Positions 1 through 7,211 of a DNA stretch of 64,000 nucleotides are shown here, piece after piece. Origin of the DNA: Pseudomonadota bacterium (GTDB lineage Bacteria > Pseudomonadota > Gammaproteobacteria > Burkholderiales > Burkholderiaceae_C); NCBI GenBank assembly GCA_021848345.1, contig JAJZUV010000009.1, positions 1-64,000 of the forward strand, in the 5' to 3' direction. Below the pieces are notes generated by a model. The model had not been told where the DNA came from. It saw nothing but the letters and a program-made list of their open reading frames with translations, and did no database searches. A program made the position numbers and the translations under genes. Within the stretch, counting starts at the first letter, position 1, and the number at the start of each line of letters is the position of its first letter.

Positions 1-26
1 CTTTGCTTTTTCAGGAGTCGCCTCTC

Positions 27-638
27 ATGATGGTGCTTTATTCCGGCACGACCTGCCCGTTCTCGCAGCGTTGCCGTTTCGTGCTGTTCGAAAAGGGCAT
101 GGATTTCGAGATCCGTGACGTCGACCTGTTCAACAAGCCCGAGGACGTCAACGTCATGAATCCCTACGGCCAGGTTCCCATCCTGGTCGAGCGCGATCTG
201 ATCCTGTACGAATCGAACATCATCAACGAGTACATCGACGAGCGCTTCCCGCACCCGCAGCTGATGCCGGGCGACCCGGTGGCTCGCGCGCGCGTGCGCC
301 TGTTCCTGTTCAACTTCGAGAAGGAACTGTTCGTGCACGTGGGCACGCTGGAGGCTCGCGCCACCAAGGCCAACGAGAAGGCCATGGAAAAGGCGCGCTC
401 GGCCATCCGCGACCGCCTGACCCAGCTCGCTCCGGTGTTCACCAAGAACCGCTACATGCTGGGCGACGAGTTCTCCATGCTCGACGTGTCCATCGCGCCG
501 CTGCTGTGGCGCCTGGACCACTACGGCATCGACCTGCCCAAGTCGGCGGCGCCGCTGGCCAAGTACGCCGAGCGCATTTTCCAGCGCCCGGCCTACATCG
601 AGGCGCTGACGCCGTCCGAGAAGGTGATGCGCAAGTAA
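27..638 (+). CDS. sspA: Stringent starvation protein A (GST-fold RNA polymerase-associated protein)
   Basis: SspA binds RNA polymerase and alters transcription under starvation and acid stress. It has a glutathione-S-transferase fold but no GST activity in the studied family members. The 203-residue product has the thioredoxin-like N-terminus with TTCPFSQR, the cis-proline segment GQVPIL and the YESNIINEYIDE helix, followed by an all-helical C-terminal half. The length matches the family. ATG 27 is chosen over upstream in-frame codons because AGGAG lies at 13-17, nine bases before it. sspB follows 25 bp downstream in the usual sspA-sspB operon. Confidence 0.95.
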   Translation: MMVLYSGTTCPFSQRCRFVLFEKGMDFEIRDVDLFNKPEDVNVMNPYGQVPILVERDLILYESNIINEYIDERFPHPQLMPGDPVARARVRLFLFNFEKELFVHVGTLEARATKANEKAMEKARSAIRDRLTQLAPVFTKNRYMLGDEFSMLDVSIAPLLWRLDHYGIDLPKSAAPLAKYAERIFQRPAYIEALTPSEKVMRK

Positions 639-663
639 GTCCGGCACGCCGCTGGAGGCCACC

Positions 664-1230
664 ATGACCGACACCGCCGAGGGCTCCACCTCCACCAAGC
701 CCTACCTGTTGCGCGCCCTGTACGAATGGTGCTGCGACAACGGCTTCACGCCGCATCTGGCGGTGCGGGTCGACTCCAGCGTGCGCGTGCCGCGCGAGCA
801 CGTGCGCAACGGCGAGATCGTGCTGAACATCAGCTTCGGCGCGACCAGCGGTCTGAACATGGGCAACGACGACATCAGCTTCCGCGCCCGCTTCGGCGGC
901 GTGGCGCGCGACATCGTCGTGCCGGTGAGCCACGTCACCGCCATCTACGCCCGCGAGAACGGCCAGGGCATGGCCTTCCCGGTGAGCCAGCCCGAGGCCG
1001 AGGGGCAGGGCGGGGGCGAGGCGCGGCCCGGCCCGCATGTCGAAGGCGAGCCCGCGCCGCAACCCGCCGCCGCAGTCCCGGCGCCCGCGGCGCCCGCCGC
1101 CGGCACCCCGCGCCTGCATGCGGTGCCGCCTGTCGGCTCCGAGGCGCCGGCGGCGCGCAAGGCACCGGGCGACGACGAGCCCGAGCCGCCTCCCCGCACA
1201 CCGGGCTCGCATCTCAAACGAGTCAAGTAG
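664..1230 (+). CDS. sspB: ClpXP protease specificity-enhancing factor SspB
   Basis: SspB is the adaptor that brings ssrA-tagged stalled-ribosome products to the ClpXP protease. The conserved substrate-binding domain fills residues 1-105 (PYLLRALYEWC, TPHLAV, ISFGATSGL, DISFRARFGG). A flexible proline/alanine-rich linker follows, ending in a short basic-hydrophobic tail (HLKRVK) that corresponds in place to the ClpX-docking motif. A GGAGG Shine-Dalgarno lies just before ATG 664. The gene is probably co-transcribed with sspA. The long, low-complexity linker is normal for the family. Confidence 0.95.
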   Translation: MTDTAEGSTSTKPYLLRALYEWCCDNGFTPHLAVRVDSSVRVPREHVRNGEIVLNISFGATSGLNMGNDDISFRARFGGVARDIVVPVSHVTAIYARENGQGMAFPVSQPEAEGQGGGEARPGPHVEGEPAPQPAAAVPAPAAPAAGTPRLHAVPPVGSEAPAARKAPGDDEPEPPPRTPGSHLKRVK

Positions 1231-1257
1231 GGCGCACCCACCCGGAACGCCTTTCCG

Positions 1258-1333
1258 GCCGCTTTAGCTCAGCTGGTAGAGCAACCGCCTTGTAAGCGGT
1301 AGGTCATCCGTTCGATTCGGATAAGCGGCACCA
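1258..1333 (+). tRNA. tRNA-Thr (anticodon TGT)
   Basis: The 76-base gene folds as a standard cloverleaf. Acceptor strand GCCGCTT (1258-1264) pairs with AAGCGGC (1323-1329). The D arm is GCTCAGCTGGTAGAGC. The anticodon stem CCGCC/GGCGG-type arm carries the TGT anticodon, which reads ACA. The T arm has loop TTCGATT. Discriminator A1330 is followed by an encoded CCA (1331-1333). It lies 27 bp after sspB. I found no duplicate of its 3' end nearby that would mark an integration site. Confidence 0.95.
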
Positions 1334-1355
1334 CGATTGCAGCGCGCAAGGCCGA

Positions 1356-3089
1356 TCAGGCGCTTTCTGGCGGCTGCGCCGGGGGGCGTTCGCGTACGCG
1401 GCCCTTGGCAAGCTCGTAGATCCTGTCGGCACCGCCATAGCCGGCGGATCCATGCGCGACGGCCACCACGGTGGGTACGCGCCGGCGAATGCGCGGAATC
1501 AGGCGCTCGGCCTGGTCGGGGGCGATGGCCGACGTCGCTTCGTCGAGCAACAGGATGCGCGGATGCCGCAGCAGCGCCCGGCCGATGGCGATGCGCTGCC
1601 GCTGTCCCCCCGAGAGCTCGCGGCCCATCACGCCCACATGGCGCCGCAAGGCGATATCGACGTCGCGCGGAGCTCCCCCCAGTTCGTCGAGTTCGAGGTC
1701 CCGCGCCACCTGCCGCAGATCCTCCAGGGATGGCGCCTGGGCGCAGCCGTAGCCCAGGTTGTCGGCGACCGTGCCGGTAATCATCAGCGGTGACTGCGCA
1801 ACCGCGGCGACGGCCTGGGTCACCGCGGCGGATCCCAGGCCCGTGACATCCCGCCCGAGGATGCTCACCCGCCCTTGCTCGGGTGGGAGCAGGCCGAGCA
1901 TCACGAGCAGCAGCGTGGACTTGCCCCCGCCGGAGGGACCGACGAGCAGCGTGAGCTGTCCGCGCCGAGCGTCGAATCCCACGGCGTCGAGCACCCTCGC
2001 GCCGTTCAGGGACAAGACGAGGTCGCGGACCTCCACGGCCAGTTCACTCGACTGGTCGAACTCCAGCTTGCCCGCATCGGGTTCCTCGGGCAGTTCCAGG
2101 ATGCGCAGGCCGTCGCGCAGGTTGATCTCGTTGCGCTTGAAATCGGACAGGGTCGACGCCAGCACGGTGAAGGGCGAGGTCAGCGCCACCACGTAGCCCG
2201 CGACCATCGCGAAATCGCCCGCGCTCAGGGCGCCGCGCAGCGCCAGCACGGCGGCCGCCACCGTGAGTACCGTGAGGCTGGTGCCGGCGAGCAGCGCCTG
2301 GCCGGCCAGCAGCATGGCCAGTCGAACATTGCCCTTGCTCACGTCGTCGGCATGGCGCCGCAGGAATTCGCGCGAGCACGCCTGCTCCCGCGCCTGGGCG
2401 GCATTCATCTTGACGTCGAACACGAAGCCGACGCGTTCGGTGAAATAGGAGCCCAGCCGATCGGCAGCCTGGGCGACGCTGGTGTGGGCGCCCTGGGTGC
2501 GCCGGGACAGCACGACGGTTCCCGCGAATACCGCCAGCATCAAGGCGCCGAAGGCCAGGGCGTAGCGCGGGTCGATCACGCGCGCCAGCACCGCACAGGC
2601 CAGCATCCACTGGATCGCCGTGGGCAGCAGGGCCCAGAACAGGGTGTAGGTCAGGGATCCGAAGGCCGTTGCGCAGCGGTTGAACCGGGACAGCAGCGTT
2701 CCCGGGTCGATGCGAAGCACCTCGGCGTATTGCGCGCGCAGAAAGCTTGCATGGAAGGCCTGTCGGAAGGCGGCCTCGCATCGCGCCTGCGTCGATGCCG
2801 CGGCCGCGTTGCGAAGCCATTCCATCGATGCCGCGGTGCTCCAGCACACGCCGTAGGCGAATGCGAACGACAGGGCGAGCCTGCGAGCGTCGCCCTTGGA
2901 ACCAGGCCCGATGGCATCGATGGCCAGGCGCAGAAGGTACGGGATGGCCGAGTTGAGCAACGCGACGCCGGCGACGATCAGGCAGGCCAGCGCGAACTGC
3001 CGGGCGAACCCGGGATACCCCTTGCGGGCCACCGTGAACGCGAGCAGGTAGCCCTTCGCGAACCCGGAATGCGGATGCGGGCCGACCAT
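1356..3089 (-). CDS. ABC exporter half-transporter (fused membrane and ATPase domains)
   Basis: The product of about 577 residues joins a six-helix membrane domain (roughly residues 25-320) to an ATPase domain (350-570). The ATPase has Walker A GPSGGGKST near 384, a Q-loop AQSPLM, the signature LSGGQ near 492, Walker B ILLLDEATS and a switch histidine in VAVAH. There is no N-terminal C39 peptidase domain. ATG 3089 is preferred to GTG 3092. It starts about 15 bp after a PIMT-like methyltransferase gene on the same strand, so the two are probably one operon. That pairing resembles export genes of modified-peptide clusters, but no precursor or other maturase is visible. The substrate is unknown. 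Confidence 0.75.
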   Translation of the reverse strand: MVGPHPHSGFAKGYLLAFTVARKGYPGFARQFALACLIVAGVALLNSAIPYLLRLAIDAIGPGSKGDARRLALSFAFAYGVCWSTAASMEWLRNAAAASTQARCEAAFRQAFHASFLRAQYAEVLRIDPGTLLSRFNRCATAFGSLTYTLFWALLPTAIQWMLACAVLARVIDPRYALAFGALMLAVFAGTVVLSRRTQGAHTSVAQAADRLGSYFTERVGFVFDVKMNAAQAREQACSREFLRRHADDVSKGNVRLAMLLAGQALLAGTSLTVLTVAAAVLALRGALSAGDFAMVAGYVVALTSPFTVLASTLSDFKRNEINLRDGLRILELPEEPDAGKLEFDQSSELAVEVRDLVLSLNGARVLDAVGFDARRGQLTLLVGPSGGGKSTLLLVMLGLLPPEQGRVSILGRDVTGLGSAAVTQAVAAVAQSPLMITGTVADNLGYGCAQAPSLEDLRQVARDLELDELGGAPRDVDIALRRHVGVMGRELSGGQRQRIAIGRALLRHPRILLLDEATSAIAPDQAERLIPRIRRRVPTVVAVAHGSAGYGGADRIYELAKGRVRERPPAQPPESA

Positions 3090-3104
3090 CACGGCGCGCC
3101 TTGT

Positions 3105-3995
3105 TCAGCCAAGGCTCTTCGGAGATCCGCGCGCACCTCGGGGTACTTCGCGCGGCGGACTGCGCGACAGCCACCATCCCTTGCCGACACACCACGCGCT
3201 GTCGCCGGGGCGGTCATCGCGCACCAGGGAGCGAATGTCCTTCCAGCTCTCGGTTTCCAGTGCGCGGCTCAGGGCGCCCGGGTCGAGCGCCTCGCGTGCG
3301 CCGATGCAGGGCGTGAACCCCGCTCGGCCGAGGCCACGCGCCGAGTATCGGTCGGCGTCCAGGCGGGTGACTTCGAGCAACAGCCCCCACCCGCTGTCCG
3401 GTGTCAGCGGAACGATCATGCGACCCCCGGGGTTCAGCGCATCCAGCCACGCAGCCGGCAGGTCCGCCACACCGGCGTTCACGTAGACCACGTCGACACC
3501 GCGTGGCGGCGCATCGGCCGGTGCTCGCGAGAGCGCCGAGCAGGCGTGCACTTCCACGTTCGGCCAGCGCTGCAGATGCATGCGCGCCTGTCGGGCAAGC
3601 CCGGGATCCAGTTCGAACGCCAGCACCCTGCCCGCGGGGCCGACCAGGCTGGCCAGGATCGCCGTGTAGTACCCGGTCCCGGCGCCCACGTGCAGAACGG
3701 TCTGCGCGCCGCGAGGAGCCGCCGCGGCCAGGCATTGCGCGTGCAGCGAGGGTTGGCCGTTGTGGATCCTTCGCTCGAGGTCGAGCCCGACCAGGATGTC
3801 CTGATACAGCCAGCGAGGGTCCGCGTCAGGGGTGCGCACATACGCGGCGCCCGCGCAGACCCACCAGGGGCCTGGGCCCAGGTAGTCCTCGCGTGCGATG
3901 TCCGAGAAGGCCGCGATCAGGCGCTCGTCGGTCGACCCGGCGCCGTGCACGAGCAGTTTGGCAAAGAAGCTTCGATGCTGTTCTAGCGAGGCCAT
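3105..3995 (-). CDS. Protein-L-isoaspartate O-methyltransferase-like SAM methyltransferase
   Basis: The 296-residue product looks like the PIMT/PCMT family. It has the pre-motif GQPSLHAQ near 80, SAM motif I VLHVGAGTGYYTA near 100, and a later LNPGGRMIVPL segment. True PIMT repairs isoaspartyl residues, but the conserved GQTIS-type loop is altered here (GQPSL) and the N- and C-termini are longer. The gene may therefore act on a dedicated peptide substrate. Start ATG 3995 lacks a strong Shine-Dalgarno. The reading frame stays open upstream to 4343, but that part overlaps rarD and looks non-coding. The ABC exporter gene follows about 15 bp later. The link to a peptide natural product is inference only. 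Confidence 0.65.
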   Translation of the reverse strand: MASLEQHRSFFAKLLVHGAGSTDERLIAAFSDIAREDYLGPGPWWVCAGAAYVRTPDADPRWLYQDILVGLDLERRIHNGQPSLHAQCLAAAAPRGAQTVLHVGAGTGYYTAILASLVGPAGRVLAFELDPGLARQARMHLQRWPNVEVHACSALSRAPADAPPRGVDVVYVNAGVADLPAAWLDALNPGGRMIVPLTPDSGWGLLLEVTRLDADRYSARGLGRAGFTPCIGAREALDPGALSRALETESWKDIRSLVRDDRPGDSAWCVGKGWWLSRSPPREVPRGARGSPKSLG

Positions 3996-4309
3996 GTCGG
4001 CACGATACCGGGATTCCTGAAGCCGATGCTCGCATCGGGGCAATCGCCTGCCGCCGTCGCATGCGATGCCGATCACGCGCCCGGCATGGCCCGGACACGC
4101 GTCGGCGGCCCTTGCGCCTCCGGGGCTCAGGATCTTGGTTCCAGCGGCGCACCGAGGCTTCTGCCCGAACGGTCGCCAGGGGGACCCGATCAGCGCTTGC
4201 GGAGGACGGTGGAACTCCGCGCGGCGTGGCTGGTCTAACAGTCGGTCGCCTGGTCCATCTCGGCCTCCACGAATTCCCTGCCGGCTCGACCTCGGATTGG
4301 AGTGCAAGG
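3996..4309 (+). other. Gene-poor divergent region
   Basis: These 314 bases separate the minus-strand methyltransferase gene from the plus-strand rarD. I looked on the minus strand for a short precursor-peptide gene. The ATG-initiated frames there close within a few codons or merge with the methyltransferase frame, so none is supported. Two minus-strand frames are stop-free through the region, which at this GC content is not evidence of coding. No clear promoter hexamers stand out. Confidence 0.5.
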
Positions 4310-5218
4310 ATGAAACCCGCCTCGAGCATGTCGCGCGAATCACCAGGGATCGCTTGTGCCTGCGCGGCCTACGCCATTTGGGGTCTTTACCCGCTGTATT
4401 TCAAACTGCTCCAGCATGTTCCCGCGCTGCAGATCCTCGCGCACAGGGTGATCTGGTCGCTGCCGCTGGCGCTGGCCGCCGTGGCCTGGAGCGGCGACTG
4501 GCGCGGACTGGCCCGGCTGCGCGAAAGGCCCGCATGGCTTGCGCACTTCGGTGCCGCCGGGCTGCTGCTGGTGTGCAACTGGGGGGTGAACATCTGGGCG
4601 GTCAACCACGGACATGTCGTCGAGGCCAGCCTGGGCTATTTCCTGAATCCGCTGCTGACCATCGGCCTGGCTACCCTGGTGCTGCACGAACCGCTGCGCC
4701 GGGCGCAGCGCGTGGCCATCGCCCTCGCCGTGGCGGGAGTCGCGTGGATGGGTGTGGCCCTGGGCGTGGCGCCCTGGATCGCGCTTGCGCTTGCAGCCAG
4801 CTTCGCCGGCTACAGCCTGTTGCGCAAGACCGCGCCCCTGGGGGCCTTCGAGGGCCTGGCGCTGGAGACGGCCCTGGTGTTTCCGCTGGCCATCGGGTAC
4901 CTGGCCTGGCTCCCCGCCGGGCAGGCGAACGTGTTCCTCGCCTCGACACCCGGCGAACGCCTGCTGCTGGCCGCCGCGGGGCCGGTCACCACCATCCCCC
5001 TGCTGTTGTTCGCGGCCGGGGCCAGACGCATCCCGCTGGCCATGCTCGGCATCCTGCAGTACGTCACGCCGACCATGCTGCTCGTGCTGGGCGTCGCGCT
5101 GTACCGCGAACGATTCGATATGGCGCACGGTGTCGGGTTCGGCCTGGTGTGGGTCGGCATCGCCATCTACCTGGGCGATCGCCTGCTGCCGCGCAGGGAC
5201 GCACATCGATTGTCGTAG
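4310..5218 (+). CDS. rarD: EamA/RarD family inner-membrane permease
   Basis: The 302-residue protein is a ten-helix drug/metabolite transporter of the RarD subfamily. It shows the N-terminal AYAIWGLYPLYFKLL signature, HRVIWSLPLA, NWGVNIWAVNHG and the ESALGYFLNP-like segment ASLGYFLNPLLT. Two EamA repeats cover most of its length. The substrate of this family is not settled (the E. coli rarD locus is tied to chloramphenicol sensitivity). ATG 4310 has GGAG at 4299-4302. An in-frame ATG at 4328 is the alternative. The gene is not clearly in an operon with its neighbours. Confidence 0.85.
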   Translation: MKPASSMSRESPGIACACAAYAIWGLYPLYFKLLQHVPALQILAHRVIWSLPLALAAVAWSGDWRGLARLRERPAWLAHFGAAGLLLVCNWGVNIWAVNHGHVVEASLGYFLNPLLTIGLATLVLHEPLRRAQRVAIALAVAGVAWMGVALGVAPWIALALAASFAGYSLLRKTAPLGAFEGLALETALVFPLAIGYLAWLPAGQANVFLASTPGERLLLAAAGPVTTIPLLLFAAGARRIPLAMLGILQYVTPTMLLVLGVALYRERFDMAHGVGFGLVWVGIAIYLGDRLLPRRDAHRLS

Positions 5219-5219
5219 C

Positions 5220-5252
5220 GCGGGGCGCGCGCCCATGGCCGGTGCGCCCCGC
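5220..5252 (+). terminator. Stem-loop after rarD
   Basis: A perfect 9 bp inverted repeat, GCGGGGCGC (5220-5228) and GCGCCCCGC (5244-5252), encloses a 15-base loop. It begins two bases after the rarD stop. There is no T-run, so intrinsic termination is plausible but unproven. Confidence 0.4.
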
Positions 5253-5531
5253 AACGCGTGCGCCGCTTCCCGGATATCAGGATCGGTTGCGATGTGCCGG
5301 GGCTGCATTGCAGGGTTCGCCCGGCGTGCCGGCCGATGCTGGCGGGCCCGGATGTCATGGGCCTCGGGAAGAATCGGCTCGCAGTTGACCGATCTTCGGT
5401 GAAATCCCTCAAAAATTTCAGCGAGCGCCCGGAGTCCCGGACAAAGCTTGTCCAAACCCTCTGGTGTCCGGGCCAGACTCGGGATACAACCCAGGCAAAA
5501 CGGCCCATTTGCCCACCGAGAAAGCTCGCCC
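5253..5531 (+). other. Non-coding leader before the acyl-CoA ligase gene, with nested inverted repeats
   Basis: No gene is evident in this stretch. It holds a 6-3-6 inverted repeat, GGACAA-AGC-TTGTCC (5439-5453). Part of this also belongs to a larger 8 bp repeat, CCCGGACA (5436-5443) with TGTCCGGG (5465-5472). The position, 60-95 bases upstream of ATG 5532, suits an operator or a leader hairpin. I cannot assign a regulator or a convincing -35/-10 pair. Confidence 0.35.
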
Positions 5532-7175
5532 ATGCACGACGCAGACCTGCGGCCCAACGCGGCCAACCACCGCCCGCTGACCCCCATCCAGTTCCTGGAG
5601 CGCGCCGCGGCGGTGCATCCTCGGCGCCTGGCCGTCGTGCACGGCGCGCTGCGCCGGGACTGGGGAGAGGTGGGACAGCGCTGTCGGCGCCTGGCCAGCG
5701 CGCTGCGCCGGCGCGGGCTGCGCCCGGGCGACGTGGTGGCGGTGATGCTGCCCAACGTGCCGGCGATGGTGGAGGCGCATTTCGGCATTCCCATGGCCGG
5801 CATGGTGCTCAACACCCTGAACACCCGGCTGGATCCGGAGGCGCTGGCCTACATGCTGCACCACGGCGGCGCGCGCGCGGTGCTGTGCGACCCCGAGTTC
5901 GCCGCGGTGATGCGCCAGGCTGTGGACCTGGCGGTGGCCCAGGGCCTGGAGCGCCCGCTGCTGGTGGACGTGGCCGAGACCGAGTTCGACGTGGCCGGCG
6001 CCAGCCTGGGCGGGGTGGACTACGAGGCGCTGCTGGCCGAGGGGGATTCCGCCGAGCATCCGCCCGGAGTCGACGACGAGTGGGCCTCGATCGCGCTGAA
6101 CTACACCTCGGGCACCACCGGCAAGCCCAAGGGGGTCGTGTATTCCCACCGCGGCGCGCATCTGAACGCCGTCTCCAACGTGCTGGAGTGGGACATGCCC
6201 CAGCACCCGGTGTATCTGTGGACCCTGCCGATGTTCCACTGCAACGGCTGGTGCTTTCCGTGGACCATCGCCGCACGCGCGGGGGTGAACGTGTGCCTGC
6301 GCCGGGTGGACGCCGCGGCCATCCTGGGGCTGATCCGGGAGCACCGGGTCACCCACTACTGCGGGGCGCCGATCGTGCACGGCATGCTGGTCAACGCGCC
6401 GGCCGCGCTCAAGGCGGGCATCGCGCACCAGGTGCGCGCGATGGTGGCCGGTGCCGCGCCGCCGGCGGCGCTGATCGAGGGCCTGGAATCCATGGGTTTC
6501 GACCTCACCCACGTCTACGGACTCACCGAGGTCTACGGCCCGGCGGCGGTGTGCGTGAAACAGCAGGACTGGGAGGCGCTGCCCCTGCCCGAGCGAGCGC
6601 GCCTGAACGCCCGCCAGGGCGTGCGTTACCACCTGCAGGACGGCGCCACGGTGCGCGACCCCGACACCCTGCTCGAGGTCCCGCACGACGGGCAGACCAT
6701 GGGCGAGGTGATGTTCCAGGGCAACATCATGATGAAGGGCTACCTGGGCGACGCCAAGGCCTGCGAGGCGGCCTTCCGCGGCGGCTGGTTCCACACCGGG
6801 GACCTGGCGGTGGTGGACCCGGACGGCTACATCAAGATCAAGGACCGCAGCAAGGACATCATCATCTCCGGCGGGGAGAACATCTCCAGCATCGAGGTGG
6901 AGGACGTGCTGTACCGCCACCCGGCGGTGATGGTGGCCGCGGTGGTGGCGCGCCCCGACCCGAAGTGGGGCGAGACTCCCTGCGCCTTCGTCGAACTCAA
7001 GGCCGGAGCCAGCGCCACGCAGGACGAGATCATCGCCTTCTGCAAGGAGCACCTGGCCGGGTTCAAGGCGCCGCGCCAGGTGGTGTTCGGGGAACTGCCC
7101 AAGACGGCCACGGGCAAGATCCAGAAGTTCGTGTTGCGCGAGCGCGCGCATTCCCGCGATGCGATCGACGTCTGA
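5532..7175 (+). CDS. Acyl-CoA synthetase, AMP-forming (medium/long-chain type)
   Basis: This enzyme activates a carboxylic acid to its CoA thioester through an acyl-adenylate. The 547-residue product has the P-loop YTSGTTGKPKG near 191-201, the HVYGLTEVYGP adenylate motif, GWFHTGDLAV, the KDRSKDIIISGGENIS hinge region and the C-terminal lysine in PKTATGKIQK. It resembles the group that includes methylmercaptopropionate-CoA ligase and other medium-chain ligases, so the exact substrate is open. ATG 5532 is chosen because family similarity begins just after it. The sensor kinase gene follows 36 bp downstream, without obvious functional linkage. Confidence 0.85.
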   Translation: MHDADLRPNAANHRPLTPIQFLERAAAVHPRRLAVVHGALRRDWGEVGQRCRRLASALRRRGLRPGDVVAVMLPNVPAMVEAHFGIPMAGMVLNTLNTRLDPEALAYMLHHGGARAVLCDPEFAAVMRQAVDLAVAQGLERPLLVDVAETEFDVAGASLGGVDYEALLAEGDSAEHPPGVDDEWASIALNYTSGTTGKPKGVVYSHRGAHLNAVSNVLEWDMPQHPVYLWTLPMFHCNGWCFPWTIAARAGVNVCLRRVDAAAILGLIREHRVTHYCGAPIVHGMLVNAPAALKAGIAHQVRAMVAGAAPPAALIEGLESMGFDLTHVYGLTEVYGPAAVCVKQQDWEALPLPERARLNARQGVRYHLQDGATVRDPDTLLEVPHDGQTMGEVMFQGNIMMKGYLGDAKACEAAFRGGWFHTGDLAVVDPDGYIKIKDRSKDIIISGGENISSIEVEDVLYRHPAVMVAAVVARPDPKWGETPCAFVELKAGASATQDEIIAFCKEHLAGFKAPRQVVFGELPKTATGKIQKFVLRERAHSRDAIDV

Positions 7176-7211
7176 GAGGGCGGCGACCGCGGGGGCAAGG
7201 TGGTGAAGCTC

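Noticed and set aside
3996-4309. A RiPP precursor gene between the methyltransferase and rarD
   Set aside because: ATG-led minus-strand frames end after a few codons or merge with the methyltransferase frame, and no leader-core pattern is visible.
3996-4343. N-terminal extension of the PIMT-like protein to an ATG at 4343
   Set aside because: The extension is Arg/Gly-rich, overlaps the start of rarD, and the family similarity begins at the ATG at 3995.
1258-5531. Genomic island inserted at tRNA-Thr
   Set aside because: There is no integrase, I could not see a repeated tRNA 3' end downstream, and base composition is close to the surroundings.
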